From contig NW_003314265.1 in NCBI RefSeq assembly GCF_000143415.4, forward strand, positions 2,441,387 through 2,505,386: 64,000 nt of DNA, written 5' to 3'. Positions 19,901-32,059 of the stretch are shown one piece after another. The notes under the pieces were generated by a model, which was given only the letters and a program-made list of their open reading frames with translations, made no database searches and was not told where the DNA came from. The stretch is from Selaginella moellendorffii. Lineage: Eukaryota; Streptophyta; Lycopodiopsida; Selaginellales; Selaginellaceae. A program made the position numbers and the translations under genes. Position 1 is the stretch's first letter; every line of letters begins with the position of its first letter.

Positions 19901-21007
19901 TGAGATCACTAGGTGATCTTGTGGCCAAATAAGGACACGGTCCTTGGTTGGCTAAGAAATGAAGTTCCCGGTTCAAAGTGTTGATTTGAACTGTTTATGA
20001 TGGTGTGGCTTGGTCAAGATGACCAAGTGGGAAAAGCACCTAAGAGAAATAAGTTATGTCCATGCGATGGCATGGTGAGTCCGAGGAAAGTAGTCTCTAT
20101 AAGAGACCCGTGAGAGGGTCATAAAATTGGGCCATAGATAAAGCCCATAGTAGAAAATGCTAAAGAGATGTACTAGGGGTGAACACCCTCTGGACTTGGC
20201 AAAGCAAAAGCCTTCGCTATAGAACTGAAAGGATACCTCGGGAATGGAGGTAGCGATCCTATGTTGCTAGGTGCAACAATCAAGGATAGGAGCAAAAGAC
20301 TAATGGCTAAGAAAGAGCCATGGGAATCATGGGGAAAAATCCAAATGGCAAAGTTAGGCTAAAAACACTAATGTGTTGGGTGCTAACGGATTGTGGGAAA
20401 GGCAATGTTTTCCCAAGAATGGATTCCCAACCGCTCCGATTTGGTGAAAGTGGAAGCTCCAAGGGGGGAGTAGTAAGGTAGCCAAATAATAAGGCCATGG
20501 GCAGCCCTAACACAAATTATAATAACTGGAACTTAGTGCCAAAGGAGGCACGATATAGAAGAGAGGATGATGGTGCCCTCAACTAGAGAACTTCTTAGGA
20601 TGGGGAAGTGGAGTTGCACAATATGTGCAATGCAAGGTGTTGGAGACACCTAATAAATTGACTTTGAGAAGTCAAAAGTAAAAGTTCCAAAGTGCAAAAG
20701 TTATCTCTATGGAAACTAAGACTATTTGAGGAGTAATGGACTAAGATAGAGACGGTGTCTTTAATAGGTTTAGCAAAGACTAAATCAATAAACGGAGAGA
20801 ACCAACACAAGTGGTTGAATAAGCCTCTAAGTTGAAGAGACTATGCTCCTTAGAGGATGGACAAGGCATGGTGAGCCTTCGGTGTCAAACCATAGATAAA
20901 TATTGGCTGGGTGCCAAGGATGGAAAGGGTAATACATGTAGGTGTTACTTTATAAAAGGGTTTACTGTTCGATGAGGACATTGAACTTCGTCTATGGGTG
21001 GTGGAGT
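16976..21007 (+). mobile_element. Internal domain of LTR element 1, non-coding
   Basis: About 4 kb between the primer-binding site and the 3' LTR. No frame exceeds about 90 codons and none resembles gag, protease, reverse transcriptase or integrase. It ends with the purine-rich 'gggtggtggag' (20996-21006), a plausible polypurine tract, directly before the 3' LTR. The same internal sequence recurs, diverged and reversed, at 47255-53629. LTRs, primer site and polypurine tract without coding capacity fit a large retrotransposon derivative moved by another element's proteins. Confidence 0.75.
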
Positions 21008-21826
21008 TGTGAGACACAAAATCCCTAGGCCCCAAAGTGGAGCCGGAAGGGCGCCACGTGGTAGTGGCCGAAGCGAAAGCCAAACAAGCGTAACACGTTT
21101 GGACTAAAAGCTCCGCCTTGAAAGGTCGAGAGCGGGAGTGGAACTCCCAACAAAGTGCTCGAGGAATGAGTACGAAGCGAGCAATAAGCGAGGCTCTAAA
21201 AAGGGACCCAAAAGGACCGAGACGGAGTTCGAGATGGAGTCCGAGATTTAGTCTGAGATGGAGTCCAAGACGGAGTCCGAGATGGAGTCCGAGATGGAGT
21301 CCGAGACGGAGTCCGAGATGGAGTCCGAGATGGAGTCCGAGATGGAGTCCGAGATGGAGTCCGAGATGGACCCGAGATGGAGTCTGAGATGGACCGAGAC
21401 AGAGTCCAAGATGGAGTCCGAGATGGACCCGAGATGGAATCCGAGATGGAGTCCAAGAAGGACCCGAGATGGAGTCCGAGGTCGAGACCGAGACCGGGAT
21501 CGAGACCGAGACCAAGACTAAGACTGGGACCGAGACCGAGACCGAGACCGAGACCGATTTAGTCTGAGATGGAGTCCAAGACGGAGTCCGAGATGCAGTC
21601 CGAGATGGAGTCTGAGACGGAGTCCGAGATGGAGTCCGAGATGGAGTCCGAGATGGAGTCCGAGATGGACCCGAGATGGAGTCTGAGATGGACCGAGACA
21701 GAGTCCAAGATGGAGTCCGAGATGGACCCGAGATGGAATCCGAGATGGAGTCCAAGAAGGACCCGAGATGGAGTCCGAGGTCGAGACCGAGACCGGGATC
21801 GAGACCGAGACCAAGACTAAGACTGG

Positions 21827-21857
<31 letters not shown>

Positions 21858-22754
21858 CCCGAGCCCGAGCTCGAGTCCGAGCCCGAGTCTGAGCCTGAGT
21901 CCGAGCCCGAGGCCGAGGCCGAGACCGAGTTCGAGTCCGAGTCCGAGTCCGAGTCCGAGTTCGAGTCTAAGAGGGTGAAAGCCCAAAGCGTTCGTCTCCT
22001 AGACCTTGGGGGGTTTGGTGAGCTCCAAAAGTATAGTAAGGTGGAGGACTATAGTGGAGCCAGTTTGGCCAGGAAAGGCCAGTTTGGCCCAAGAAGGCTG
22101 TACCCAGTGTTGGGTGATGAGCTGCCCACTGGGAAGTCCAAGACTAAAGTGAACACGGACCGACAAACGGGGTAACTTGGTGAAGTGTTCAAGAGCCGGC
22201 TCTAGTTCCCCCAGGAGATCGACTGGCCGATACTCCCAATCCAAGTGTGGGTGGCACTACCTACTTGGATACCAGGCATGGCTCAACGGAACTTCACTCT
22301 AAGCCCATGGCTAGAGCACCTAAAGGCGGAAGGTGGGGAGAGTACCCACAAGGCTTGCGTAAGGCCACGGTGTTCCGAAATGTTGTCCTAAAGGCCCAGA
22401 TTGTGGAAAGGAAGAGGAATAGGCCTTTGGTGTAGTGACCAAGGATACAGTCATGCGGTGAGGAAGTCCTAGAGGACTGTGGGACTTAGTGGTCGGGCTT
22501 GTGGGCCTTGATCCAGTGGCAGTGTTAGCGAATACGGCCAAGGGCAAAAAGGGACTCGGTGGGGACTAGAAAGGAGATATTGGGGAAGGCTATTCCTCAT
22601 GTTTGCGGGCATCCTAAGGATGCTAAGGAGTGGATCTGGGATGACCACTCATGGATGGCCCAGTCTTGGAGAGACGGGATTGCAATGAAGGTGGTGTTGG
22701 ACCACCGATGTGACTAAGGTGATTGGGCATGGCCTAGCGTAACGAGCTGGTATG
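21008..22754 (+). mobile_element. 3' LTR of LTR element 1, distal ~200 bp inverted
   Basis: It matches the 5' LTR from TGTGAGACAC as far as 'gctggtatg' (22754). The terminal part of the LTR follows in reverse complement at 22874-23077, so the LTR is complete but broken by inversion. The array inside (21212-21970) is longer than in the 5' LTR because of a 311-bp tandem duplication. Confidence 0.82.
21212..21970. repeat. VNTR inside 3' LTR with a 311-bp higher-order duplication
   Basis: It has the same unit families as the 5' LTR array. The block beginning 'atttagtctgagatgg' at 21246 is repeated from 21557, giving two ~311-bp copies in tandem. Confidence 0.88.
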
Positions 22755-23077
22755 TGATGGAACTGAACCACGGAGCAACTCCCGAGCATAAAGCCCAAGG
22801 AGCGAAGGGACAGGAGCCTAGAGCGACTTGGAACAGTCCTAGAGTAACCAACATTCCAATGCCAAGACCAGCATGTAAGAGACTAAATTTTTCTATTTTA
22901 CTTTAGTCACTTAACCGCACCTTCGACCACTTGGAGGAGTCTCATTCACAACCTCCATAAGTCCCACTCAGGACTTGGGGTTTGCTAGCCCCGAGAATGG
23001 CATCCATGCCACTTAACCTTTGCACTTGGTCTAAGTGCTCCATGTGTTCGGTCCCATGACCAACACCCCAAGGCACC
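22755..23077 (-). other. Micro-inverted segment: 3' LTR end, TSD and flank in reverse
   Basis: 22874-23077 is the reverse complement of the missing LTR end. 22869-22873 is CAGCA, the reverse of the TGCTG target duplication. 22755-22868 is the reverse complement of repeat B. Turning this segment round restores LTR-TGCTG-repeat B exactly, with loss of only a few bases at each breakpoint. Confidence 0.75.
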
Positions 23078-23280
23078 ACACTTGGGAGTTTGGCACCGTT
23101 CCTTCATTCAGTGGCCCAAGGCCCTGAACCTTGGGTTCCGCACCACTGTCCTTTGGACATGTGGCATATGACACATGGCATATGTCACGTGGCATAAAGA
23201 AGGTTTAGGTTCCGCTTCGTGGTGTTATCCTCTGGTAAAACACCATAGGATAAAGGTCAAAACCACATGTGCTATACTTG
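23078..23280 (+). repeat. Dispersed repeat 'B', right part
   Basis: It matches 47050-47245 ('agtttggcacc', 'cattcagtggcccaaggccc', 'ggtttaggttccgctt', 'catgtgctata'). Beyond it, 23280-23570 is AT-rich and unassigned. 23476-23570 could be an exon remnant of the ParB-methyltransferase gene that resumes at 24852. Confidence 0.55.
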
Positions 23281-23574
23281 TGTTTTATTCCTTTGCTTTT
23301 CTTATAGTTTACAATCTATTTTTGATATCTTTTACTTACAAAATTTTCTTGCGAGAGCAGATATAAATCAAGCTTGACTACCTGAAACTTCCAACAAGGG
23401 ACTTGAACTTAAAATGCCACAGGTTTTCTTTGCATTACAAGTTAGATGTTATAATATTTTTGCTTTTTATTTTAGAGGAAGCACCGAGGCCAGCCTCAAT
23501 GGTCTTGGTCTTCAGGAAAAGGCAGCTGCCTTGATCACTATGGGTTTGGCCGATTGAGTGGAGATTAATCGCTT

Positions 23575-24851
23575 TAGTCACTTAACCGCACCTCCGATTG
23601 AGTGGAGATTAACCACTCCCTTTTAGTCTCTGGCTGTGTTCGCCAACACTGCCACTAGATCAAGGCCCGCAGGCCTGACCACTAAGTCCCACTATCCTTT
23701 GGGACTTCCTCACCATGTGACCATATCCTTGGTCACTGCATTAGAGGCCTACTCCTCTTCCCTTTCACCGTTTGGGACTTTGGGACAACATTTCAGAACA
23801 CCGTGGCCTTACCCAAGCCTCATGGGTACTCTCCCCGCCTTTTGCCTTTTGGTGCTCTAGCCATGGGCTTAGAGCGAGGTTCCATTGAGCCACGACAGGT
23901 ATCCAAGTAGGTAGTGCCACCCACACTTGGACTGGGAGCATTGGCCAGTCGATCTCCCGGGGGAACTAGAGCCAGCTCTTGAACACTTCACCAAGCTACC
24001 CCGCTTGTCGGTCTGTGTTCACTCTAGTCTTGGACTTCCCAGTGGGCAGCTCATCACCCAACACTGGGTCTGGCCTTCCTGGGCCAAACTGGCCTTTCCT
24101 GGCCAAACTGGCTCCACTGCAGTCCTCCCCCTACTATACTTTTGGAGCTCACCAAACCCCCTAGGGTCTGGGAGACGAACACTTTGGGCTTTCACCCTCT
24201 CAGACTCGGACTCGGGCTCGGACTTGGACTTGGACTCGGGCTCGGTCTCGGCCTCGGCCTCGGTCTCGGTCTCGGTCTCGGCCTCAACCTCGGTCTCGGT
24301 CTCGGTCTCGATCCCGATCTCGGTCTCGGTCTCGGTCCCGATCTCGGACTCGGTCTCGGTCTCGGTCCCGGTCTCGACTTCGGACTCCATCTCGGGTCCA
24401 TCTCGGACTCCATCTTGGGTCCATCTCGGACTCCATCTCGAGTCCATCTCGGACTCCATCTCGGGTCCATCTCGGACTCCATCTCAGACTCCATCTTGGG
24501 TCCATCTCAGACTCCATCTCGGGTCCATCTCGGACTCCATCTCGGACTCCATCTTGGGTCCATCTCGGACTCCATCTCGGACTCCATCTCGGACTCCATC
24601 TCGGACTCCATCTCGGACTCCACCTCGGGTCCATCTCGGGTCCATTTCGGGTCCCTTTTTGGAGTCTCGCTTATTGCTCGCTTTGTGCTCGTTCCTCAAG
24701 CCCTTTGTTGGGAGTTCCACTCCCACTCTTGACCTTTTCAAGTCGGAGCTTTTAGTCCAAACGTGTTACGCTCGTTTGGCTTTCGCTTCGGCCACTACCA
24801 TGTGGCACCCTTTCAGCTCCACTTTGGGGCCTAGGGATTTTGTGTCTCACA
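23575..24851 (-). mobile_element. Internally deleted LTR copy of the element 1 family
   Basis: In reverse orientation it runs from TGTGAGACAC (ending at 24851) through the VNTR (24195-24660) to 'ctttagtcacttaacc' at 23575. About 380 bp near the LTR end is missing. A duplicated filler 'gattgagtggagattaa' occurs on both sides of the breakpoint (about 23555 and 23600). No internal domain adjoins it, so it is a solo LTR remnant. It lies inside or beside the second ParB-methyltransferase gene. Confidence 0.7.
24195..24660. repeat. VNTR in reverse LTR copy
   Basis: Reverse-complement units 'ggactccatctc' and 'ggtctc', with unit order differing from the other LTR arrays. Confidence 0.88.
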
Positions 24852-27800
24852 GTTAGTGACTACTGAACTTGAGGATAAATGGGATCCTATATGGTTGCGA
24901 AAGTCTCGTGAGTTTGATGGATTCTTATGACAACATGTGGAGACAACAAGGTTCATTGGAAAGCTCTTTTGGGTGATCGATGGAAACCATAGGTGGTTGG
25001 CATTTTGGAAATGCATTCAAGAGAAGTTCCAAGATGACGAAGAACAATATATTAGTGTTCCAGTCACATTTGTGGAACTAATGACTCGGGAGCACACTGT
25101 GAAGTTCAACATGGCATGCCATAAGATCAACATGTAAGAATTTATTTTTTGTAAACTTAGCCAATATTGTGTTTTTGCAGGCTAAACCAATTTGTGTTTC
25201 AAGCTCATACATTGGTACATGACATTGAGCACCTTTGGTTTATCGGTATACTCTCGCTAGAGGAGGTCCAAACATTGTACAATCGTGAGGTATTTGAAGC
25301 AATTCAAGTGAAGCTAGCAGCTAGGAAAGGCCAAAAATTGTAAACTTGGTACCAGCTACCACTTGATTTTCTAGTTGCTGTCTGGGCGAAAGTAAATTAG
25401 TATTGAAGTATGTATCAACTTACATAATGTTTCTTACAGCCCATAATCAAAGGAGAAAGAGTGTCATTCTTTAAAAATGCCCGAGGGGACGAGCAGCAGA
25501 AGAAGATGGAGTGGTATACGATTGAGTAGTGAATTTTGAATACAAAGAGAATAAAGGTGAAAAAGTTGCTCTCGATTGCAGACATATGACGCGGGCAGGA
25601 ATGGCTTGATAGCATTGCAGAGATTTGTTCTTGTGTTTGTAAGTTCTTCTAAAATTTCTGAAACATTTCATAACTCTTTGTGTGTGTAGGAACTGATAAA
25701 GCACCGAAGGAACTCATTTACAACATCTCCAAGAGTAAAATGTCCTTTGTTGAACAAAGTGTCTACTTGGAACTTCTCAACACTTGGCTGTGAAACAACA
25801 AAAAACGCTGCGAGATAAAGATGGAGAAGGTGATGAAGGAGAAGGCATACATTTCTTAGAGTATTGCCGCTGATGAGGAGATGCTACAAGTTTGGGACAA
25901 GAAGTTTCTTTCCAGCACCTGCACAGGTATCACTCTCAAAGAATATATTCGTGCTTGTCTTGCGGAGCTAGGGAATGGTTGGCTTCCATGTGGTGGGACG
26001 AGTTCGGCTGAGTTCAAGAATCAACTAGGACAACCATTTCTTGCGAGGCACATGATTTATAGATATTTTCTCAATTCTCATTTATATATTGGTATTTATA
26101 TTTTTGTTTTACTTTGTAGATATTTAAAATATTGCCCCGGCATACCGGTATACACAACCGGTGTTTTGCAGAAGCTCCTGACTAGAGGCAAGAAGCTTGG
26201 GATGTATGAGCCAGAGTTCTACTGTCCTTGTACACATGAGAGGGAGCTATGCCCGTAGTACCTTGAACTCGTGGAGCAGATGCTGACATCGGACTTTGAG
26301 CTAAATCTCTACCTTGAATGTCATCTAGGTTCACTTGAAACTCAGCACTTGGCTAGGAAATATTAACCTTGAGTTATATTCTTATTTTCCAGAGGCTCTT
26401 TTTGACTATGATAACGACGTTGTTGAAGTTCAACAACTAAACCCAGACACTTAAGAAACCATTCAGAAAATGCCAAATCCAAATACCATTAAACTAGAGG
26501 AAACTGTACAGGAAATTCCAGCATAAGAGATTCCAGTCCCTACTCCTCGCAACCCCCGAAGGGGCCATCATAAAGCCTTTCATGAGAGTAAGGACTTTGA
26601 TTTGGAACATTCTTTTATTCATTCTTGACTTCACTTTTTTTTATAGATGTTGCAAAGAGCAGCCATCAATCTTCTCAGTGGACTAAGATATTCTTCCCAT
26701 CCCTCCCTATGGCTACAAATGACAACCTAGAAGAGCTCTCCTCTACAACTATGCATAAACAGGTTAGTAAGCATGAATTTTATCTCCAACTTTTAGTTCT
26801 AATAATTGAATTTTAGGTTCGCCCTCTATCCCCAACGGGCAGTGTTGGGGAAGTTGTTGTTCTCATTGGGGATTACACACAGCTTTTAGATGCTACTAAT
26901 CAGGAGCTCTACATGCTTGATTGGTGGATCCATGGTCTGGGTCAGCTCACACCTTATGGGAAGATTAATTTCATCTTTTTCGATCTTCCCGATGGAATGC
27001 AACCATCGTAGGGGGATACTCCGTCATGGAATGTGTTGCAGGCCCAACACATTTCCCAAGCCTTAAAGGTTGTGAGCAGCTTCATGACATACGAGGGTGT
27101 GGTTATCATGATCCTTCCCCGCTCTCTAATGTGGGAAGGCTTTCTCACACACTTGGCTGACAACGATGATGGATTTGTTGAGTTTTCATTTGGCTGCCTT
27201 CTTTCGAGTATGGCGGTGGACATAAAAGGCACTAGTGGGCAGAAGTGAAAGGTGTGTGTCTTCTTCATTTATAAATTAACTCTATTCTAATTTTTTCCAG
27301 ATTTATTCCTGGAACTACCATGCTCTATGCCACATTGGGAACTAGCATAATGCCACACTAGTTGATGAGCGTGTTGCTCTTGCTTTACCAGGATATGACA
27401 ACTCTACAAACATCATCCCAAATGTGATTGACTCGAACATTCTTCACCCAACGTTCCCTGGTTATTGACATTGTTTGGTCATGGCCATACAAATCTTGTT
27501 GGAGTTATTCTGTCCGCCAAAGGGGATTGTGCTTGATGCTATAGCAGGATTTGGATCAATGGTGCAGGCAGCGAAAGAGACAAGCCAAGCTGTTTTTGCA
27601 CTTGAGAAGGAGGGTGCCTTTGAGGACATTCTTATGAGATTTTGCAACAGGTGATGTTAGTGCTTGAAATAATCTATAATATTTATTCTCAAATGTTTCT
27701 ATGTCATTAGGTTTAGACTTATCACACACAGTGTTTCAGTCCATACGCTTGATCTTGATGATATGGATGATCATATGGACCGAAGTCAATTCCACTTACA

Positions 27801-27955
27801 TATTTATGCTGAATGTATGGCACAACATTACATACAACATGAGCCTATAGTGAAGGAGCATTCCACTATACCCATTTCTACTTTTCTGGATATAGAAGTA
27901 GAAGAAGATTGGATATATTCTGATTTTAATATAAATTATGTTGTTTAATATATTA
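24852..27955 (+). pseudogene. Second, diverged ParB-methyltransferase gene (decayed)
   Basis: An exon at 24860-25135 encodes a clearer ParB motif than the first gene: 'LFWVIDGNHRWLAF' (DGNHR at about 24978-24992), then 'VPVTFVELMTREHTVKFNM'. AT-rich introns follow (about 25136-25180, 26764-26817 and 27253-27300). Around 26850-27015 comes 'VVLIGDYTQLL' and 'KINFIFFDLPDGM', in the layout of methyltransferase motif IV with DLPD (26982-26993) in place of DPPY. Near the C-terminus, 'GIVLDAIAGFGSMVQAA' (about 27523-27573) looks like the AdoMet-binding FxGxG loop and is better preserved than CNCGG in the first gene. Stops and frame changes interrupt it (TAG at about 27009, TGA at 27246, others near 27345 and 27466). 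An unrecognised C-terminal tail runs to 27945. Motif I after motif IV is the beta-class order. No phosphatase part was seen. Confidence 0.55.
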
Positions 27956-28539
27956 TTTTCTTTCTTTGTAGACTAAAAGATTAATTCGTGTCGAACCAAT
28001 AATCTACATGAGCTTATGGAATACTTTAAACACCTAGATTTTATGTTAAAAATTCTTGGTTCGGGACGAACTAAGGTAGTGCCATTAAACTTTCGCTAGT
28101 TAGGGGATTGTATTGACTTCCTTTGACTTTTGTTGACTTTCATTAACTTGAGCTCAGCTCAAAAACTACCCAGCCCCATATAAAAGAGTTTAGTCAATTG
28201 TTTCAAAGATGCAATATAAATAAAGACTATGAAAAACTCATCTGCAACTTCAAAATATATTCAAAAGTTAGTGCTAAGGATTTTATCATAAGCACCCTAC
28301 TCAATCCAGGTTGCGAGAAGACTCAATTGGATGAAGTTAGCTTGTGGGAGTTATTATGATACATGCAACTTGCAATTAGCCTAAGGAGGTAAGAAAATAA
28401 TATTACATACTTTTTAATAGTATCTCTTTTACATTTTGTTTTATTTAGGGTAAAATCTTAAATGTGTGAATCTCGAGAGGGGAAACTCCAATAAAAAATT
28501 GACTCTATCCTTGAATTAAAATGGACTTGTCTATATGAG

Positions 28540-30600
28540 TTTATCCATAAGAATTTATTTTCAGATCAAGTCGTTATTGAGTAAAAGTGCCCCTTCGTCT
28601 TCAAAATGTCTACCATAAGCCTCACCTCTAATATAGATCTTGTTTCTCAAATGGATATATCTGGGTTAAGTGGCCTTGCTAATGCATGGGTATATTTTGA
28701 CCATATAGAGGGGGATAACCATGGGAGCTCATGTATATGATCTAAGGTAGTTATTTTTTCTCATTGTCTTAAAATGGTTTTAAACATTACCATTTTCATA
28801 GACTACAACTTGACAATTACAATAATAGAGTTTGAAGTACAAAACTAGATGGCCCAAAAAATATTTTGGAAGTCCCTCTCTAACATTGTACTAAAACGGA
28901 CTAATAAGCTTGCCAACTTTTGCGGTTTCATGGCAAATAAGGCTTAGGGCTAATTAGAATGGAGTCCAGATAGTCTTTGGGAATGGTCAACCCTAAAAGG
29001 TCGTGATAGGACTTGTGAGTTCCATTGGGCTTAGAGCCTAAACTAATACTGCCACTTTATCAAGCCAAATTTCCAATTAGTGTTTAAAGAGTTGTGCAAA
29101 CAATGGTAAGTTGCACTTTTTGAAGAAGAGCATGAGGCAAAAACAAATAAGATTCAAATGTGGTGGCATGAAGATGGCCATACAGACGTAAGTTATCTCC
29201 CACAATTTAAATCGTGGTTAGGGTGGTAGGAAGTTAAGATGTTCCAATAGGGACATCACTCTCTTCAAGTTGGTTTTTTTTTTTCTCATTTTATTGCCTT
29301 TTAATATCGTCTTTTTCATTAGAATTAACCACTTGAGGATCTTGCATACACCCCAACTATGAATCTCTCAAAGAGTAAACATTAGAACTAGTGTTCCTCT
29401 AAGGCACAGAAAGGGAAAATGAGTTTATACAAAGCCCGTCTATTGAATTTGATATGCACTATAAAGTAATTTTCAAAAGTCTTGGCATTTGAGCAAGGAA
29501 GATATATGAGAACAAAACCTTCAATTGAGATGTCACATGATCGGATGAAGAAGAAAGTGATTCCACCAACACGAACAATGGCAACTGCAGTGGAGGAAGT
29601 GGTTTGCAACACATCTATGGAGTATATTCCCCAGACTTCTATTGGTGATATAAAGGCTGTTTATTCAAAACATCATTTTTCCTTTGCTAGTGAAGAAGTT
29701 GGCACAAATGTTGGAGTGAAAAGCTCTCATAGGCTTGATGTTGAGTACCATTTTGCTTAAAAACACTACCCCTAGACTAAATCACCTCTAGTAATTGATG
29801 AAGAGAGTGCATCTTAATAGTTTGAAAATCACTTACCATAAAATAGAGCCAAAACAATGGGCAATCTGTCGAGTGCTAGAAAAATTAAATGTAAAATGTT
29901 TAAAGATGCTTCTAAGGGGCAAATATTGGGCCTAGATCCATGGTGATAAGTCTGCTTCTATTCTAGTCCCATGTTTCCATAAGGAATAAAAGCAAGCAAA
30001 AATTTCAAGATGGTGTTGGCTATATTGTTGCAACACTGATGCAAACTATACAAAGTGGCTTGAAGAAACTATAATGACTAAACCTGATATAGTATTTAAA
30101 GAATGGCCAGTTGCTAATGAGGTTGTGCTCTCCTCAGATAAGATTGAAAACCTTGAGAAATTTAATTTCAATTTTGAGAAGAGAGTTGAAGACATGAGTG
30201 AGAGAACCAGAATTGTTCACACAAAGATGCACAAGAGGCTAGCAGAAAAAGGTAAAGCAATTAAATTTATTAATACCATCTCCAAGCAAAAGTAGGGTAA
30301 AATAAGTTTGGCTTAAATGCTTGAATGTGAGATTGTCTCAATGAAGTACATCACTATGCTTGTAAAGGAGTATATAGTCAAATAGAAAATGAAAAGTATA
30401 CAATCATCATTCAAGAGCGACTTTCTTGCACATGTCCAGACTTTATAAAATGCAAGGAACATAGGAAGGCATATACTCCTTGCAAACATATGTACTACAT
30501 TTTCATCAACATTACAGTGGATATTTATATACACCAAGCATTACTATTGCTAAGTTGCAGAAGACTTTTGGAGTTAACTAGAGTTTCCAAGACTATTGAT
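28540..30600 (+). pseudogene. Transposase-like relic with SWIM zinc finger
   Basis: Many stops, but recognisable pieces lie in order on the plus strand. At 28660-28740 a fragment reads 'GLANAWVYFDHIEGDNHGSS'. At 28925-29090 comes 'NFCGFMANKA', then 'GRDRTCEFHW' and 'FIKPNFQLVFKELCKQW', a pattern I associate with MULE-like transposase relics in seed-free plants. At 30415-30510 a SWIM finger reads 'ERLSCTCPDF...TPCKHMYYIF' (CxC at 30427-30435, CxH at 30481-30489). SWIM fingers bind DNA or protein and are typical C-terminal domains of MULE transposases. The open frames at 29482-29760 and 30074-30295 belong to the linker. Terminal repeats were not identified. Confidence 0.5.
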
Positions 30601-32050
30601 GTTTATTCTCTATCAATAATATAAACTTATTATCCTTTATATAATTAATTAAAAAATAATTTTTCATTTCACTTTTCATTTCATATACTTGTAAGTGTTC
30701 TTTTGCAATACTACCCATAGTACTTATGTGTCTCAATTTTTGTTTTTACCATCCTAAAAAATATTTTATAGTAGTCTTTGAGTGCATGATATTGCAATGC
30801 GTTGCATCATATTGATCATTGCCATTGTTTCCATTGGAACCAAAAAACATATAAGACATTTCTTGAAAGTCACAGAGTTGCAATTTTTTTAAACAAATAA
30901 AAAAATAATTTTTTTCACTTAATTTGTTGCACCCTTTGTCATTGCATTTATCTCTAACTCGTGATCACTATCTTTACTATCCTCTTCGTTTTTTTTCTTT
31001 TTTATTTTTTGGTTGTGTTATGCAATGAGATGATTATTACAGCTTCTAGCCCTTGAATTACTACTTTGGGAAGAAATATTGCAAAAGTTAAAATTACCAA
31101 CATTAAAACCCATAAACATTTGTACTTCTCTTTCTTCGAATAAAAGTGCAAATGAAGATCCATAAATTCTAAATACTATATTATGACAAACCCCTCAAGA
31201 ATGTATTCTAGAGAAGAACCAAGTCTCTCTTTTATATGTAACAAGATTATATCAATGGTTATTTTTTTCCTTTCAAATAGTTATATAGACTTATATAGAA
31301 TCTTATTTCAAATTTAATAATTTTTAAAGTCTGAAAAACTTGATATTTACTAGCTAGAAAACACAAAGTACAGATTTAAGAGGAAGTGACAAGAATACTT
31401 TTTCTAGAAATATCTTATTTTATATTCTAAAAAACATAGCATATAATTAATATTTAAATTGCTAGAACAAGATTTGTCCTTTAAAACATTTTTATCTATA
31501 TAATGTGTAGAGAGTTATGAAATTATTAGATTTGCCATAACCTTAATATTTTAATGTTTGTATTAAATTACAATTAAAAATTAAGCTCAACTCTTCAACT
31601 CGTGAGCTCAAATATGGTCCATGCTCCAAGACCCTTAATTGATTAGAAAAAATAATGCCCACTTATTTGATCCCTTATGGATCATTAATTCACCACCCTT
31701 CCTTGCAAGTTCATGCCCTTGTGAATGGAAGTTAAGAGCTATAGCTAAAGGCAAACTAAACTTGCCACATGTTAATCTCAACATAATTCCCCTAACCTAA
31801 TTAACAAAGTCAAACTTGATACCTCTTTAATACCAAATGTAAACTCTTAAATTTGGACTTCCTGGGAAGTCATCTAACTTAGTTTTATTCAAATATAAAG
31901 ATGCTTAATCTTTTGAGCTTTACAAACCTTATCAAGGGAAAGTAAATATTGTTCTGCACCTTAAAAAAAACACTAAACATCATATACAGCAATTGTTAGA
32001 CATAAAATCCTTGTTTAAGAAATCCATTGATACTAGAATAATAGGCTCAT
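30601..32050. other. AT-rich stretch, nothing recognised
   Basis: No reading frame above 60 codons and no repeat shared with the rest of the window that I could see. Confidence 0.5.
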
Positions 32051-32059
32051 CAAAACCAA

